From assembly GCF_003254565.1 (NCBI RefSeq), contig NZ_QJRI01000161.1, forward strand, positions 25,376 through 89,375: a stretch of 64,000 bases of DNA, in the 5' to 3' direction. Positions within the stretch are counted from its first letter, which is position 1. Each line of letters opens with the position of its first letter. Origin of the DNA: Flavobacterium nitrogenifigens (GTDB lineage Bacteria > Bacteroidota > Bacteroidia > Flavobacteriales > Flavobacteriaceae). Shown here in pieces: positions 1 through 7,983 of this stretch. Position numbers and translations under genes: made by a program. The notes under the pieces are model-generated. The model was given only the letters and a program-made list of their open reading frames with translations. It searched no databases and was not told where the DNA came from.

Positions 1-2082
1 AAATTTACTTTTGTGTTTCATAATTTCATTAAATACATATTTTTCTCTTTTATAAGTTCGAATAGCATCCAATACATCATTTTGAGTAATATCACTAGCA
101 CCTTTAAGATACTCATCTTTCCCAATTTTTCTAAATTCTTCAAAATGCTTAAACTCGTGAAACACTTCATATTCTGTTGCTCCTTTTTCAACATATAATG
201 TACCAGAAAACGGATGAAAGCCTGCTTTATTGCCTTGTAAAATTTCATGTCCTTTTGGAACTACTACTAATTTTGATTTTCCATTTGACATTTCATTTAT
301 TTTTCTAATATAGGTATTTAATTCTTTTTTTGATAATTTTTTAGCACCTAAATAGCCTACTCGACTTACTGTTTTATTTTCCCATTTTGATAAATAATCT
401 AAAAAGTCATCAAATTCTTGTTTAGTCATTTTAGAAACATCTTTCCCTGTTTCTGCTTTTACAAGTTTATTGGCTTCATCAGCAACTCTTTTTATTTGTT
501 TTGCGTCTTCTGCAGTTTCTGCAAGTTCGGCGGCAATTTTTCCTTCTTTAGCGATTTTAGATAAGTTGGGCAGTCCAAAAGAAGCGAGGTCTGTAGTTAC
601 GCTAAAGGCAATCCAAAGATTGGCCAGCCAGCCATATCCGTTTTCATGCCATTTTTCTAAAGTTTCGTTACTCAGCATTGCATAATGAGCTGTATCTTTT
701 GCTAATACAAGACCAGCGATTGCTCTTGCGGCAAGGGGCGCTCCTTTTGCTAACACAACACGTAGGGCACCATAAGCAGATAGTAAGCTCAATAAATCTG
801 TTGCGATATTAAACAAATCCCAGTTGGATTGTTTGGTTGACATATCGTGTATTTTAAGAGCAATAACAAAGGTGTTGTCATCGCCTATTTGCTCACCTAA
901 TTCACCTAATTTGGTTCCGAAGTTTAACTTTTCTAAAGGATTAAATCGTTTATTTTTAATGTAATATTCGATATTAGGAACTTTTTGGCTTGGTGTAGAA
1001 TAAACACTGCTATCAATTCCCATTGGAACATACACATGATTTGATTCTGTAGTTACATTTGTTTCTTTTTTATAATTATTTAATAAAAGTGTAGATCCAG
1101 ACCATTCTGTTTTTATATGAGTATCTCTAAACAAATAATAGCTATTGTCAAAATAGACCGTTTCTGTTGGTTTTGTGTTGTCAAACTCAGAGACTAATCG
1201 AGTTAAAAAACGAAGTAAATCCTGAATTTCTTCACCATGAAGTTTAGAATAGATTGTATACAATAAATCAGTGTCTCGAAGATTTACATATAATTGTTGT
1301 CTGTCTTTTATTGCATACAGAATTTGTAAAATAGCTTTGTCTTCATTTGTGTCAAGGTTTGTTGGAGCTATAATCCCTTCAAATAGAGAATTGTCTTTTA
1401 AAATAAGATTAAGATGCGCATATAGTTCATCATCATCCATTTTGCCAAATAGAGTTTTTGGCAACGATTCGTAAATTACATCTAATTTATTTGGGTTGCC
1501 ATTGGCTTCTTTTATCTTTTTATGATATAAATCAATAATTATTTGTTCGTCACTAGTAATTACAACTCCTAATGAGTCGAGTAATGCAAGAAAGTGATCA
1601 AAATCGTAAACGATAAATTTGAACGCAATTTTTTCTAGATTATGATCAAAAATAGCTAAAGTAAATTCAGTATGATATTTGCCAATTTTTATATTAAGTT
1701 TAAAAGTTTTTGGAATTAAATTTAGCCCTAAAAAATAGTTCCATTCTAAATGTATGGCTCCTGTTTTTTGGGTTCCTTGACTATCGTTGTAAAACATAAT
1801 TCCAGTTTTTTCTGGCGTACTGTTTGGAAGTCCTATAAAATCACTAAAAAGCATTTTTGGATATAATTGTCCAATATTTCTTTTAATACAATCTATAACT
1901 TCTACGATAGAAATAAAATAAGCAGTATTACTGATTTGTGAATTTTTAAAAGAATCAACCATTATTTTTGCATTCTTATCATCCTCAATCTGCTGTCGCC
2001 AAATGTTGAGCATAATTTGTCTAAACCTAGCCATTTCTGAAGCGCTGGTGTCATTTAGTTCTATGTTATGGGTTTTAATCAT
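1..2082 (-). CDS. Large polymorphic-toxin-like protein with C-terminal zincin domain (partial, runs off left edge)
   Basis: An open frame runs without a stop from the ATG at 2082 to base 1 (694 codons seen; the C-terminal end lies outside the window). The first ~450 residues match no family I recognise. A hydrophobic, alanine-rich stretch follows (DLFNIATDLLSLLSAYGALR and beyond, about 470-550), then a charged linker, then a domain with H642-E-F-K-H646, an HExxH zinc-protease signature, preceded by KGHEILQGNKAGFHPFSGTL and followed by an ERV/EKY-type helix. This layout (long N-terminus, hydrophobic middle, compact C-terminal metallopeptidase) resembles polymorphic toxins and the Metallopeptidase-toxin-4 type. 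Placed just downstream of the tube and sheath genes, it is a candidate cargo or effector of the tail particle. The family assignment is by motif only. Any immunity gene would lie to the left of the window. Confidence 0.75.
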   Translation of the reverse strand, partial: MIKTHNIELNDTSASEMARFRQIMLNIWRQQIEDDKNAKIMVDSFKNSQISNTAYFISIVEVIDCIKRNIGQLYPKMLFSDFIGLPNSTPEKTGIMFYNDSQGTQKTGAIHLEWNYFLGLNLIPKTFKLNIKIGKYHTEFTLAIFDHNLEKIAFKFIVYDFDHFLALLDSLGVVITSDEQIIIDLYHKKIKEANGNPNKLDVIYESLPKTLFGKMDDDELYAHLNLILKDNSLFEGIIAPTNLDTNEDKAILQILYAIKDRQQLYVNLRDTDLLYTIYSKLHGEEIQDLLRFLTRLVSEFDNTKPTETVYFDNSYYLFRDTHIKTEWSGSTLLLNNYKKETNVTTESNHVYVPMGIDSSVYSTPSQKVPNIEYYIKNKRFNPLEKLNFGTKLGELGEQIGDDNTFVIALKIHDMSTKQSNWDLFNIATDLLSLLSAYGALRVVLAKGAPLAARAIAGLVLAKDTAHYAMLSNETLEKWHENGYGWLANLWIAFSVTTDLASFGLPNLSKIAKEGKIAAELAETAEDAKQIKRVADEANKLVKAETGKDVSKMTKQEFDDFLDYLSKWENKTVSRVGYLGAKKLSKKELNTYIRKINEMSNGKSKLVVVPKGHEILQGNKAGFHPFSGTLYVEKGATEYEVFHEFKHFEEFRKIGKDEYLKGASDITQNDVLDAIRTYKREKYVFNEIMKHKSKF

Positions 2083-2122
2083 GATTTTGGTTTTTACAGA
2101 AGAGGGAAATAATGATGCTTTT

Positions 2123-2467
2123 TTAAAGGATTTCTATTTTTACAGGTTTTGGTTGGATATGATCTGAAAATGCTGTGGTGATATTAAGACGCAAATCATC
2201 TTCTTGTTCGATTTTACCGTCTCCGCCTAGATAGCAATTTTTGAATAAGACTTCAAGGGCTTTAAATTCATCCATTTTAGAAGCTTGTAATACAGCCGAA
2301 CGAATACTGATATCTGGTTTTTTGAAGTAAGCAAAAAGGGTAGTGTCGTCATCATCTTTAATAGTGAGTTTGACTACTTTATTATGTTTGAATTTCCATT
2401 GGTTTAATTGTGCTTGAGTAATATTTCCGTCAAGAACTTCGGTTTTTTCTGGAGCTGTTTTTTTCAT
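2123..2467 (-). CDS. Tail-assembly-chaperone-like small protein (114 aa)
   Basis: This 114-aa soluble protein has no signal peptide. Its segment VVKLTIKDDDDTTLFAYFKKPDISI aligns by eye with ILKLTSDDQSITAYCKKPTFEI of the 156-aa protein at 9856-10326, so the two are paralogues. Proteins of this kind near tube and tape-measure genes in Bacteroidota phages are usually tail assembly chaperones, which is inferred here. It lies 40 nt upstream of the toxin-like gene and is probably cotranscribed with it. A strong terminator-like hairpin (2486-2539) separates it from the tube gene, so its expression may rely on read-through. An alternative is a loading adaptor for the downstream effector. Confidence 0.6.
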   Translation of the reverse strand: MKKTAPEKTEVLDGNITQAQLNQWKFKHNKVVKLTIKDDDDTTLFAYFKKPDISIRSAVLQASKMDEFKALEVLFKNCYLGGDGKIEQEDDLRLNITTAFSDHIQPKPVKIEIL

Positions 2468-2485
2468 GCTGAAATGTTTTTTTAT

Positions 2486-2539
2486 TAAAAAAAGAGACTG
2501 CCTGAGCTGTATTTCAGGACGAAATGCTCAAGGCAGTCT
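2486..2539 (-). terminator. Rho-independent terminator after the tube gene
   Basis: On the minus strand a 13-14 bp stem (arms 2526-2539 and 2495-2507, AGACTGCC...GGCAGTCT with one bulge) is followed by a T tract (2486-2493). It follows the tube gene and ends only about 19 nt before the start of the 114-aa gene. Confidence 0.75.
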
Positions 2540-2554
2540 TCTGAAGTAATTAGA

Positions 2555-2679
2555 CTGTTTAAAACGGACTGCTAAAAGAGCTGATAAAATAATTTGCTAC
2601 AAAAATCATGTTGCTTAGAACTTCTTTTTTGCGTAACGCAATGAGTTTGGTTTTCTCTTTTGAGTCGGTTTTTAAACAG
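2555..2679 (-). other. Structured intergenic element between the tube gene and its terminator
   Basis: A near-perfect inverted pair, CTGTTTAAAACGGACT (2555-2570) and AGTCGGTTTTTAAACAG (2663-2679), encloses about 90 nt that contain the perfect 13-nt palindrome TTGCGTAACGCAA (2629-2641). It sits between the tube stop codon and the terminator, so it would be the 3' untranslated part of the sheath-tube mRNA. It could be an mRNA-stabilising fold or a small RNA. No known family is recognised. Confidence 0.45.
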
Positions 2680-2710
2680 CTTTATGGTTTAGAAAAGTAT
2701 TTCTAACAGA

Positions 2711-3136
2711 TTAATTCCACTCAATATGAGAACAGATCAAATCGAAAGAAACGGCAATTTTAGTATCTCCTTGGCTAATTCCTCTGCTGTTTGAGTTGAA
2801 TTCGCAGTTTCTTACAGTATGTGTGATAACTTCGTTACTATCGTCTAAGTAACTTACAATGATGCTGAATGGGTTAATGTCCTGTAATCTTTGTCCTTTT
2901 GGCAAAGCTGCTAAAATGGCTTCTACTTCGTAATTGTATAAAGTGATAGAAGCTTTTGCTTCGTATTTTCCTCTTCCTCTGTGTACAGGCATATCACCAG
3001 CTCCGTAATGATTTTCTTTAGAAACCGAATCGCTGTAATTTACTGCTGTAATTCCAGTAACAATGTTACCTGCAATGCTTACTTCAATTGATGACCAGCT
3101 GTGTTGTTGTCCGTTAATTAATGGCAATTTATTCAT
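2711..3136 (-). CDS. Contractile tail tube protein (141 aa)
   Basis: The 141-aa protein starts MNKLPLINGQQHSWSSIEV, the usual opening of Bacteroidota phage tail-tube proteins (LPLINGxxxSW). It ends in a beta-rich segment with TVRNCEFNSNSRGISQGDTK, as expected of a tube subunit. An in-frame TTG at 3172 would add 12 residues, but the ATG at 3136 fits the family start better and is chosen. It follows the sheath gene by 103 nt and the two are probably cotranscribed. It would polymerise inside the sheath and carry the spike through the target envelope. Confidence 0.8.
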   Translation of the reverse strand: MNKLPLINGQQHSWSSIEVSIAGNIVTGITAVNYSDSVSKENHYGAGDMPVHRGRGKYEAKASITLYNYEVEAILAALPKGQRLQDINPFSIIVSYLDDSNEVITHTVRNCEFNSNSRGISQGDTKIAVSFDLICSHIEWN

Positions 3137-3239
3137 AGTGTAGCTTTTGTTTGTTTTTGATATTTTAGACAACGTTTAGTGACTATCACATTTAGCTGTC
3201 TTTATTGTTTTAATTTTTAGGAATTGTATTTTGTAAAAA

Positions 3240-4568
3240 TTATGCCTTATCGATTCCGAAAGGATTTTTGAATCCTAAATCGACCATAATTTTGCGGGCA
3301 GTTCCAATTGGAGTGATTTCAGCTTTTACTTTTAATTCAGAAGTTGCTAAAATGTTTTGTTTTGGATCTACATAAACATCAAAAGCAGATACTTCCTGAT
3401 TAGCCACCATTCCTTCTAAAGCATTTCTGCATAAATCTTCGAAACTTTTAGAAACAGATTGAGGCAATTTGCCATCAATATCAACTAAAACTGGAGAAGC
3501 CAATTTTGGCAATAAAGCAGTACGCAATAAACGAGTTGCTTTGTTTACAGTACGGTTGTTTTCGATATAAGCAAAATCTGAAGTTCCAGTTGTACAAGTG
3601 TGGCTGTCGTTAAAGTATACTCCGGCTAAACCTGTGTGAGTCTGCGTAAAAATGTATCTTTTTTCGTTTAGAGTTCTCAAATCTCCAAGTGATTTGATTT
3701 CTTTTCCGCCCACAAAACCTGGTTTTGCGAATCCGTTGCCCGTTAGATTGAATTTTTCGATCCAAGCGATGTTTTCAGATACTTTTGCTTTAGATAAAGC
3801 TCCTAAAGCTAATCCTACAGCAGCAGTATTTTTGTATGACTCTTGGAATGCAAATTCAAGAACAACAGAACCATCTTTCTTCAAGCCATCAGCATCTCTT
3901 ACGTTGTAAATGTCTGAAGAGCTTTGAGAAGGAACTAATTCTTCACCTGATTTCAAAATGTAAGCTTTGTTGGTGTCTTGTTGAATTAATTTTTGTTCAA
4001 AAGCTTTTTCAACATCCATTGCAATCACGACAGAAACATTTTCTGAGTTTAGTAAAGCTAAAGAAGGTGAATCTGTTTCTACAGCAGCATTAAAACCTTT
4101 TCCTTCTAAAATGATTTCAAATGGCATATAATCGGTATAAGCAAGATCTGCTTGTTCTTGTGCAATCGCTAATGCAGCTTTTGTTTGAGCAAATGTGGTA
4201 TCGCCAGAAAAGATAATTGCCATTTGACGAATGTTTCCATTTGCTTTTTCTTGCATGCTCATTGCTTTTTTGACAGTATCGCCATACACTTCTGTGCCTA
4301 CAAGCATAACATATAAATCGCCAGAAGGATTCATTCTGAAAAACTGTTGAATTTGATAATAAGCAGATTGTCCGTTGATGTCGTAGCTTTCATCGATACC
4401 TAGAGCTTCTGCATCTTCTAGGGAAGCAATGCGTTTGATTGTATCAAATTTTAAACTAGAAGTTTCTAGACCGCTAAAAAGCAATCCTGAAACCATATCC
4501 TGCTCAGGATTTCTTCTTCCTAATCCGCCTGATAATTTGGTAATTACTACATCGTTTAATGTACTCAT
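3240..4568 (-). CDS. Contractile tail sheath protein (DUF2586-like, 442 aa)
   Basis: The 442-aa protein starts MSTLNDVVITKLSGGLGRRN and continues to DMVSGLLFSG, the N-terminal signature of Bacteroidota sheath proteins often listed as DUF2586. The C-terminal third (ENNRTVNKATRLLRTALLPK; VDPKQNILATSELKVKAEITPIGTARKIMVDLGF) fits the conserved sheath core that grips the tube and neighbouring subunits. The order sheath then tube is standard for myovirus-type tails. It has its own direct-repeat promoter (4806-4868) with a 237-nt leader, which suggests strong separate expression as expected for a high-copy structural protein. Confidence 0.8.
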   Translation of the reverse strand: MSTLNDVVITKLSGGLGRRNPEQDMVSGLLFSGLETSSLKFDTIKRIASLEDAEALGIDESYDINGQSAYYQIQQFFRMNPSGDLYVMLVGTEVYGDTVKKAMSMQEKANGNIRQMAIIFSGDTTFAQTKAALAIAQEQADLAYTDYMPFEIILEGKGFNAAVETDSPSLALLNSENVSVVIAMDVEKAFEQKLIQQDTNKAYILKSGEELVPSQSSSDIYNVRDADGLKKDGSVVLEFAFQESYKNTAAVGLALGALSKAKVSENIAWIEKFNLTGNGFAKPGFVGGKEIKSLGDLRTLNEKRYIFTQTHTGLAGVYFNDSHTCTTGTSDFAYIENNRTVNKATRLLRTALLPKLASPVLVDIDGKLPQSVSKSFEDLCRNALEGMVANQEVSAFDVYVDPKQNILATSELKVKAEITPIGTARKIMVDLGFKNPFGIDKA

Positions 4569-4805
4569 AATATAAATTGTTTTAAATGTTTAAAAATGTG
4601 TCTTTGGGTTTTGCTCAGAAAATGCAAAAGAAGGGCTGTAACAAATAGTTAAATTTGTTAATATGAATGTTATGATTTGAAAATGTGATTGTATTTTCTA
4701 ATCCAAAATTTCTGGATTCTAAATTTGAACCTTCTTAATATTTTGGTTCTTTAGGTTCAATTTTACCTTAGGCCTAGTGGTAAAATTATCTTTTGTTTGT
4801 GAGAA

Positions 4806-4868
4806 CAAATTTAAGGCTCAATGTTTGGTTTTCCAATTTTTTGAAGTGCCAATGCCAGTAGTTTCAGT
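4806..4868 (-). promoter_or_regulatory. Direct-repeat late-type promoter of the sheath-tube operon
   Basis: Read on the minus strand, the motif CTGAAACTACTG (4867-4856) lies 42 nt upstream of TAAATTTG (4813-4806), a perfect TAnnTTTG Bacteroidota -7 element. The arrangement recurs at five other promoters of the locus (5723, 10680, 13363, 16554 and 16631). Confidence 0.75.
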
Positions 4869-4871
4869 GCT

Positions 4872-5051
4872 TTATGCTTTTGCTTCTGTAGCAAGACCTT
4901 CGTTTATAATCGTATAAATAGTGCGTTCTGTAAGGAACAAAGTGTCTGAAAGTTCTGCAACTACAACTTTCATTTGTTTGGCTTGATTAGAGTTAATATA
5001 GTTCATAACATAATCTCTCCTTTTGTCTAATAATGTTCTGCTTCTTTTCAT
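4872..5051 (-). CDS. Small HTH-like protein (59 aa), candidate regulator
   Basis: A 59-aa frame starts at the ATG at 5051 (MKRSRTLLDKRRDYVMNYI) and ends at TAA (4874-4872). It is highly basic at the N-terminus, and VVAELSDTLFLTERTIYTII looks like a helix-turn-helix (AELSDTLFLTERTIYTII as helix, turn, recognition helix). It lies 76 nt after the tail-terminator-like gene and is probably cotranscribed with it from the 5723 promoter, the one closest to the repressor. Size, charge and position suit a small late-gene activator, as Ogr is in phage P2, but that role is inferred. It could instead be an inactive small structural protein. Confidence 0.6.
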   Translation of the reverse strand: MKRSRTLLDKRRDYVMNYINSNQAKQMKVVVAELSDTLFLTERTIYTIINEGLATEAKA

Positions 5052-5127
5052 GATTTTTCGGTTTAGAATATATGTTTATTTTTTTGTTTCAAATGGCTTT
5101 GTATAGTTGTGCTGCAGTTCTTTCAGA

Positions 5128-5703
5128 CTAAATATTGGTGCTTAAATCGACATTTCCTTCAACTTGATTTGGATTTATTTCGATTATATCTGAAGTTATA
5201 TTGTATCCTAGTTCTTCCAATTCTTCATTACTCAATCCGTTATTGAAAAGGATGTATTTCTTTTTTAAAGTGTTTTCGATTAAAGTCGTTTTATAAGCAA
5301 TCTCCCAAATGAAATAATCATTTTTATTCCAATAGTCATACTCATTGGTGCATTGTTTCTCTTTTACTTTAAAAGTCGAATTAGTATCAATAAGTGAATT
5401 ATTGTTATTTACTGATAATATAGATTTATCAATGCGTTGCGCAATTTCAAAAACGGCTTCATAATTTGGAGAAAGAGCACTTCCGATTGGCATTACAACA
5501 TAAAGGCAAAAAGAAACATCGGCTTTATAGTTTTTTTCAGAAGATGTTTCCCAAGATATATTGTCATACTTAAACATTACTATAGGTTTTTCTATAGATG
5601 TTTTAAAAACAGTATCACTATATAAGTGAACTGTTAACGCATCAGAATTAAATTCTGTCTCAATGGCGTTTTTCTTTTCGTTATAAAATTCTTTTAAAAT
5701 CAT
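5128..5703 (-). CDS. Tail terminator/completion-like protein (191 aa)
   Basis: A frame extends up to 5766, but its first 21 residues (MCNMFVKIKHMFYICLK...) overlap the promoter. The ATG at 5703 (MILKEFYNEKKNAIETEF) lies 19 nt after a perfect -7 element and is chosen. The body has alternating strands (ALTVHLYSDT; IVMFKYDNISW; KADVSFCLYVVMP) and a helix EAVFEIAQRIDKSIL, a pattern typical of tail-terminator or completion proteins that cap the tube. Being the first gene of the sheath-side operon fits this. No motif proves the function, so the name is inference from fold pattern and position. Confidence 0.5.
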   Translation of the reverse strand: MILKEFYNEKKNAIETEFNSDALTVHLYSDTVFKTSIEKPIVMFKYDNISWETSSEKNYKADVSFCLYVVMPIGSALSPNYEAVFEIAQRIDKSILSVNNNNSLIDTNSTFKVKEKQCTNEYDYWNKNDYFIWEIAYKTTLIENTLKKKYILFNNGLSNEELEELGYNITSDIIEINPNQVEGNVDLSTNI

Positions 5704-5722
5704 ATGTTGGATTATTTTTAAG

Positions 5723-5786
5723 CAAATATAAAACATATGTTTTATTTTTACAAACATATTACACATAAATATGCAGTAATTTCAGT
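5723..5786 (-). promoter_or_regulatory. Direct-repeat promoter facing the tail-terminator-like gene
   Basis: Minus strand: CTGAAATTACTG (5785-5774, one mismatch from the other sites) lies 43 nt upstream of TATATTTG (5730-5723), a perfect -7 element. The start codon at 5703 follows after 19 nt. The candidate repressor palindrome at 5730-5743 touches the -7 element, so this promoter appears both activated and repressed. Confidence 0.7.
5730..5763. promoter_or_regulatory. Candidate operators of the S24 repressor (tail-side)
   Basis: The perfect 14-bp palindrome AAAACATATGTTTT (5730-5743) and the 12-mer AAACATATTACA (5752-5763) lie next to the -7 element of the leftward promoter. The same 12-mer recurs before the repressor gene at 5951-5962. 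Shared sites in a divergent intergenic region are the usual arrangement for CI-type repressors. Confidence 0.5.
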
Positions 5787-5950
5787 AATATGATTTAACT
5801 GTTTGACTATGAATATGTATGATAGTTCCTATTTTTGTTAAAATTTACGTACTGATAATCAGTATTTTATAAAATTTTTATTTAAAATTATGATTATTAG
5901 CCATATATTGTGTAGTTTTGCAACATATACTTGAAGTTTTGCTTTAAGTA

Positions 5951-5962
5951 AAACATATTACA
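5951..5962. promoter_or_regulatory. Candidate operator before the repressor gene
   Basis: AAACATATTACA is identical to 5752-5763 and lies 23 nt before the repressor start codon, consistent with autoregulation. The rest of 5787-5950 is AT-rich with no gene seen. Confidence 0.45.
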
Positions 5963-5985
5963 TAATATAATAAACGAGTTGCAAC

Positions 5986-6789
5986 ATGGAAATACATGAT
6001 AAAATAAAACGTATTATAGACGAAATGAAGTTGAATAACAACTCATTTGCAAAGTTAATTGGAGTTACAAGCACAACTATAGACAGTATCACAATTGGAA
6101 GATTACAAGCCGATGGAGAAAGAAAAAGAACAAAACCAGGTTTTGATCTTCTCCAAAGTATTATTACACATTGTCATGTAAACCCGGATTATTTTTTTGG
6201 AGACAGTGAAGATATTTTTGCGAACAAATCTAGTAGTAATGCTGTTAGTTTGCATGTACCCAAAATTATAACAGTAAATGAAGAAGGCGATGAAAACATC
6301 AACTTTGTTGGAGTAAAAGCCCGAGCAGGTTATCTAGACGGATATGCCGATCCTGAATATATGGAAAGCCTTCCTTCTTTTAGTATGCCGATGCTTAAAA
6401 ACGGAACGTACAGGTGTTTTGAGATTAAAGGAAATTCGATGTCAACTACAATACACGATGGTGATTACCTTTTCGGAAAATATGTAGATAATTTTGATGA
6501 TATTCTTGACGGAAGAATTTATGTAATTGTCAGCAAGAATGATGGAGTAGTGGTAAAAAGGGTTTTAAACAGAATTAGAGAAAGCGGAAAATTGATCTTA
6601 AAATCTGATAACCGAGACGGAAATTATCCGATGTATTCTATTTATGCCGAAGATATTCTAGAAGTTTGGTATGCAAGTATGTATGCATCCAGACAAATGC
6701 CCGATCCAATCAATATTTATGAAAAGCTTCATGCACTCGAAAGTAAATATTTTGAATTGGAAGAAGCTTTGAAAAAGAAGTTGAATTAA
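5986..6789 (+). CDS. CI/LexA-like repressor: XRE HTH plus S24 self-cleaving domain (267 aa)
   Basis: Residues 1-70 form an XRE-type helix-turn-helix (NNSFAKLIGVTSTTIDSI). A linker leads to an S24 peptidase domain containing A114-G115 (KARAGYL, the cleavage-site pair), S151 in GNSM (nucleophile) and K191 in VVVKRV (general base). All residues needed for RecA-stimulated autocleavage are present. The C-terminus (about 238-267) is a predicted coiled coil. It is the only rightward gene among leftward tail genes and faces the first tail operon, with shared AAACATAT sites between them. By analogy with CI and LexA it should keep the locus silent and release it on DNA damage; that induction is inferred. 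Confidence 0.9.
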   Translation: MEIHDKIKRIIDEMKLNNNSFAKLIGVTSTTIDSITIGRLQADGERKRTKPGFDLLQSIITHCHVNPDYFFGDSEDIFANKSSSNAVSLHVPKIITVNEEGDENINFVGVKARAGYLDGYADPEYMESLPSFSMPMLKNGTYRCFEIKGNSMSTTIHDGDYLFGKYVDNFDDILDGRIYVIVSKNDGVVVKRVLNRIRESGKLILKSDNRDGNYPMYSIYAEDILEVWYASMYASRQMPDPINIYEKLHALESKYFELEEALKKKLN

Positions 6790-6812
6790 TAACTATCATT
6801 TCAAGAAAATTC

Positions 6813-6855
6813 AAAAAAACACCTCTTGCCGTTAATGACAAGAGGTGTTTTTTTA
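6813..6855. terminator. Bidirectional terminator
   Basis: ACACCTCTTG and CAAGAGGTGT form a stem with a 10-nt loop, flanked by an A run on the left and a T run on the right. It serves both the convergent repressor gene and the leftward baseplate operon ending at 6873. Confidence 0.85.
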
Positions 6856-6872
6856 TGATTGATTGTAATGAA

Positions 6873-7121
6873 CTATGAAATATTCCCTGTTCCTGTTCCG
6901 CTTTGTGCCGACGCACTCCCAGTTGTTGTTACTGTAGTGGTTACAGTACCAGATTTTACAAATGCTTCAATAGCTTTTGCTAACGCTTCAGCTGTATCTT
7001 TTCGTGCTTTATCAGATTGGTTTGAATTGTCAGAACTACTATCGGTATCAACGCTTATTTTTGAACTTGCTTCTAATGCTTCTAATATTTTTTGTTGTAG
7101 TATAGGTGTTGCTAATGCCAT
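6873..7121 (-). CDS. Small Ser/Thr/Gly-rich tail-operon protein (82 aa)
   Basis: The N-terminal half is helical (MALATPILQQKILEALEASS; KARKDTAEALAKAIEAFV) and the C-terminal 25 residues are low-complexity Thr/Ser/Gly (TVTTTVTTTGSASAQSGTG). It is the last gene of the baseplate operon, 4 nt after the spike gene. I do not recognise a family. The position suggests a baseplate or spike accessory. Confidence 0.6.
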   Translation of the reverse strand: MALATPILQQKILEALEASSKISVDTDSSSDNSNQSDKARKDTAEALAKAIEAFVKSGTVTTTVTTTGSASAQSGTGTGNIS

Positions 7122-7125
7122 TTTC

Positions 7126-7974
7126 TTAAGTTTTTAATAAATTTTTTAAATTGGATTTGATTGTAATTAAGTTTCCTACATTGGGACCAACTCCCTGAAC
7201 AACTACAATGTTTGAAATTTCGGTTATAATATTTTCTAATTCAGTGAGAAGGTTTTTTTTTCCAGCATTAATTTTAAATTTATCATCCATTTCAAAATTT
7301 AAATCGCCTTTTTTAAAAGAAGTTTTGGTATCAGAAATAAGGGCTTCAAAACCATCTTTTATAGTTATTTTTGCTTCTTTATCTTGCAAATTAAAAATAG
7401 TAGCGCCTTCATTAATACTGATATATTGGCCATTGATGCTGAAACTGTTTTTAGAAATTTCTTTCCCATTTTCATCATAAAAAGAAGCGCTGATATGTGG
7501 ATTTCTTCCGAAGAATTCTATTTGTGCAATACTTTTATAAGAAGGTTTTGCTGTTGAGGTTTTGTCGTTTTGTCCTGCTTCTTTTTCTTTAAACAGCATT
7601 TGGAATTTATCAGCATCAATATCGATTTCTAAGTACTGATTGTTATCATTTTTGAGACGGATGAAACTACGTTCGATTTCAGAAAATTGCGAAATAAATG
7701 CTCTAGTTTCAACACCATCAATAATAGAAGCCAAAACCCAGCTGTCTTTTTTAGGAATCGTAATAATTCCTTGTTCCAGATCCTGAATAGATGCTTTTAG
7801 GCGCACATTTTTAATGATGGCACCATCAGCTCGCATAATATTTACAGTATAAGCATCTTCTGGGTTATGGAGAGACTCTTCTTCCTTGTTTATTTCGATT
7901 ACTTTGGCCGCAAAAGTTTCAATATTCTGATTACTGCTGGCAACATTTTTTATTAAATCTTTTATATTTCCCAT
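7126..7974 (-). CDS. Baseplate spike / gpV-like protein (282 aa)
   Basis: The start is taken as the ATG at 7974 (MGNIKDLIKN) rather than the in-frame TTG at 7980. Residues ~20-110 look like the OB-fold of gpV/gp5-type baseplate proteins (AAKVIEINKEEESLHNPEDA; ITIPKKDSWVLASIIDGVET). A repetitive beta-strand region follows (SINGQYISINEGATIFNLQD; AKITIKDGFEALISDTKTSF) as in a trimeric beta-helical spike, then a C-terminal helix. It directly follows the hub gene, the usual hub-spike order. It would form the puncturing tip. There is no lysozyme domain in it; cell-wall cleavage is encoded separately at 16715. Confidence 0.7.
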   Translation of the reverse strand: MGNIKDLIKNVASSNQNIETFAAKVIEINKEEESLHNPEDAYTVNIMRADGAIIKNVRLKASIQDLEQGIITIPKKDSWVLASIIDGVETRAFISQFSEIERSFIRLKNDNNQYLEIDIDADKFQMLFKEKEAGQNDKTSTAKPSYKSIAQIEFFGRNPHISASFYDENGKEISKNSFSINGQYISINEGATIFNLQDKEAKITIKDGFEALISDTKTSFKKGDLNFEMDDKFKINAGKKNLLTELENIITEISNIVVVQGVGPNVGNLITIKSNLKNLLKT

Positions 7975-7983
7975 TTTCAATTT

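Noticed and set aside
3137..3172. TTG start extending the tube protein by 12 residues
   Set aside because: The ATG at 3136 gives the usual tail-tube opening; the extension has no family support.
5704..5766. Upstream extension of the tail-terminator-like gene
   Set aside because: It would overlap the -7 element and repressor palindrome; the ATG at 5703 is better placed.
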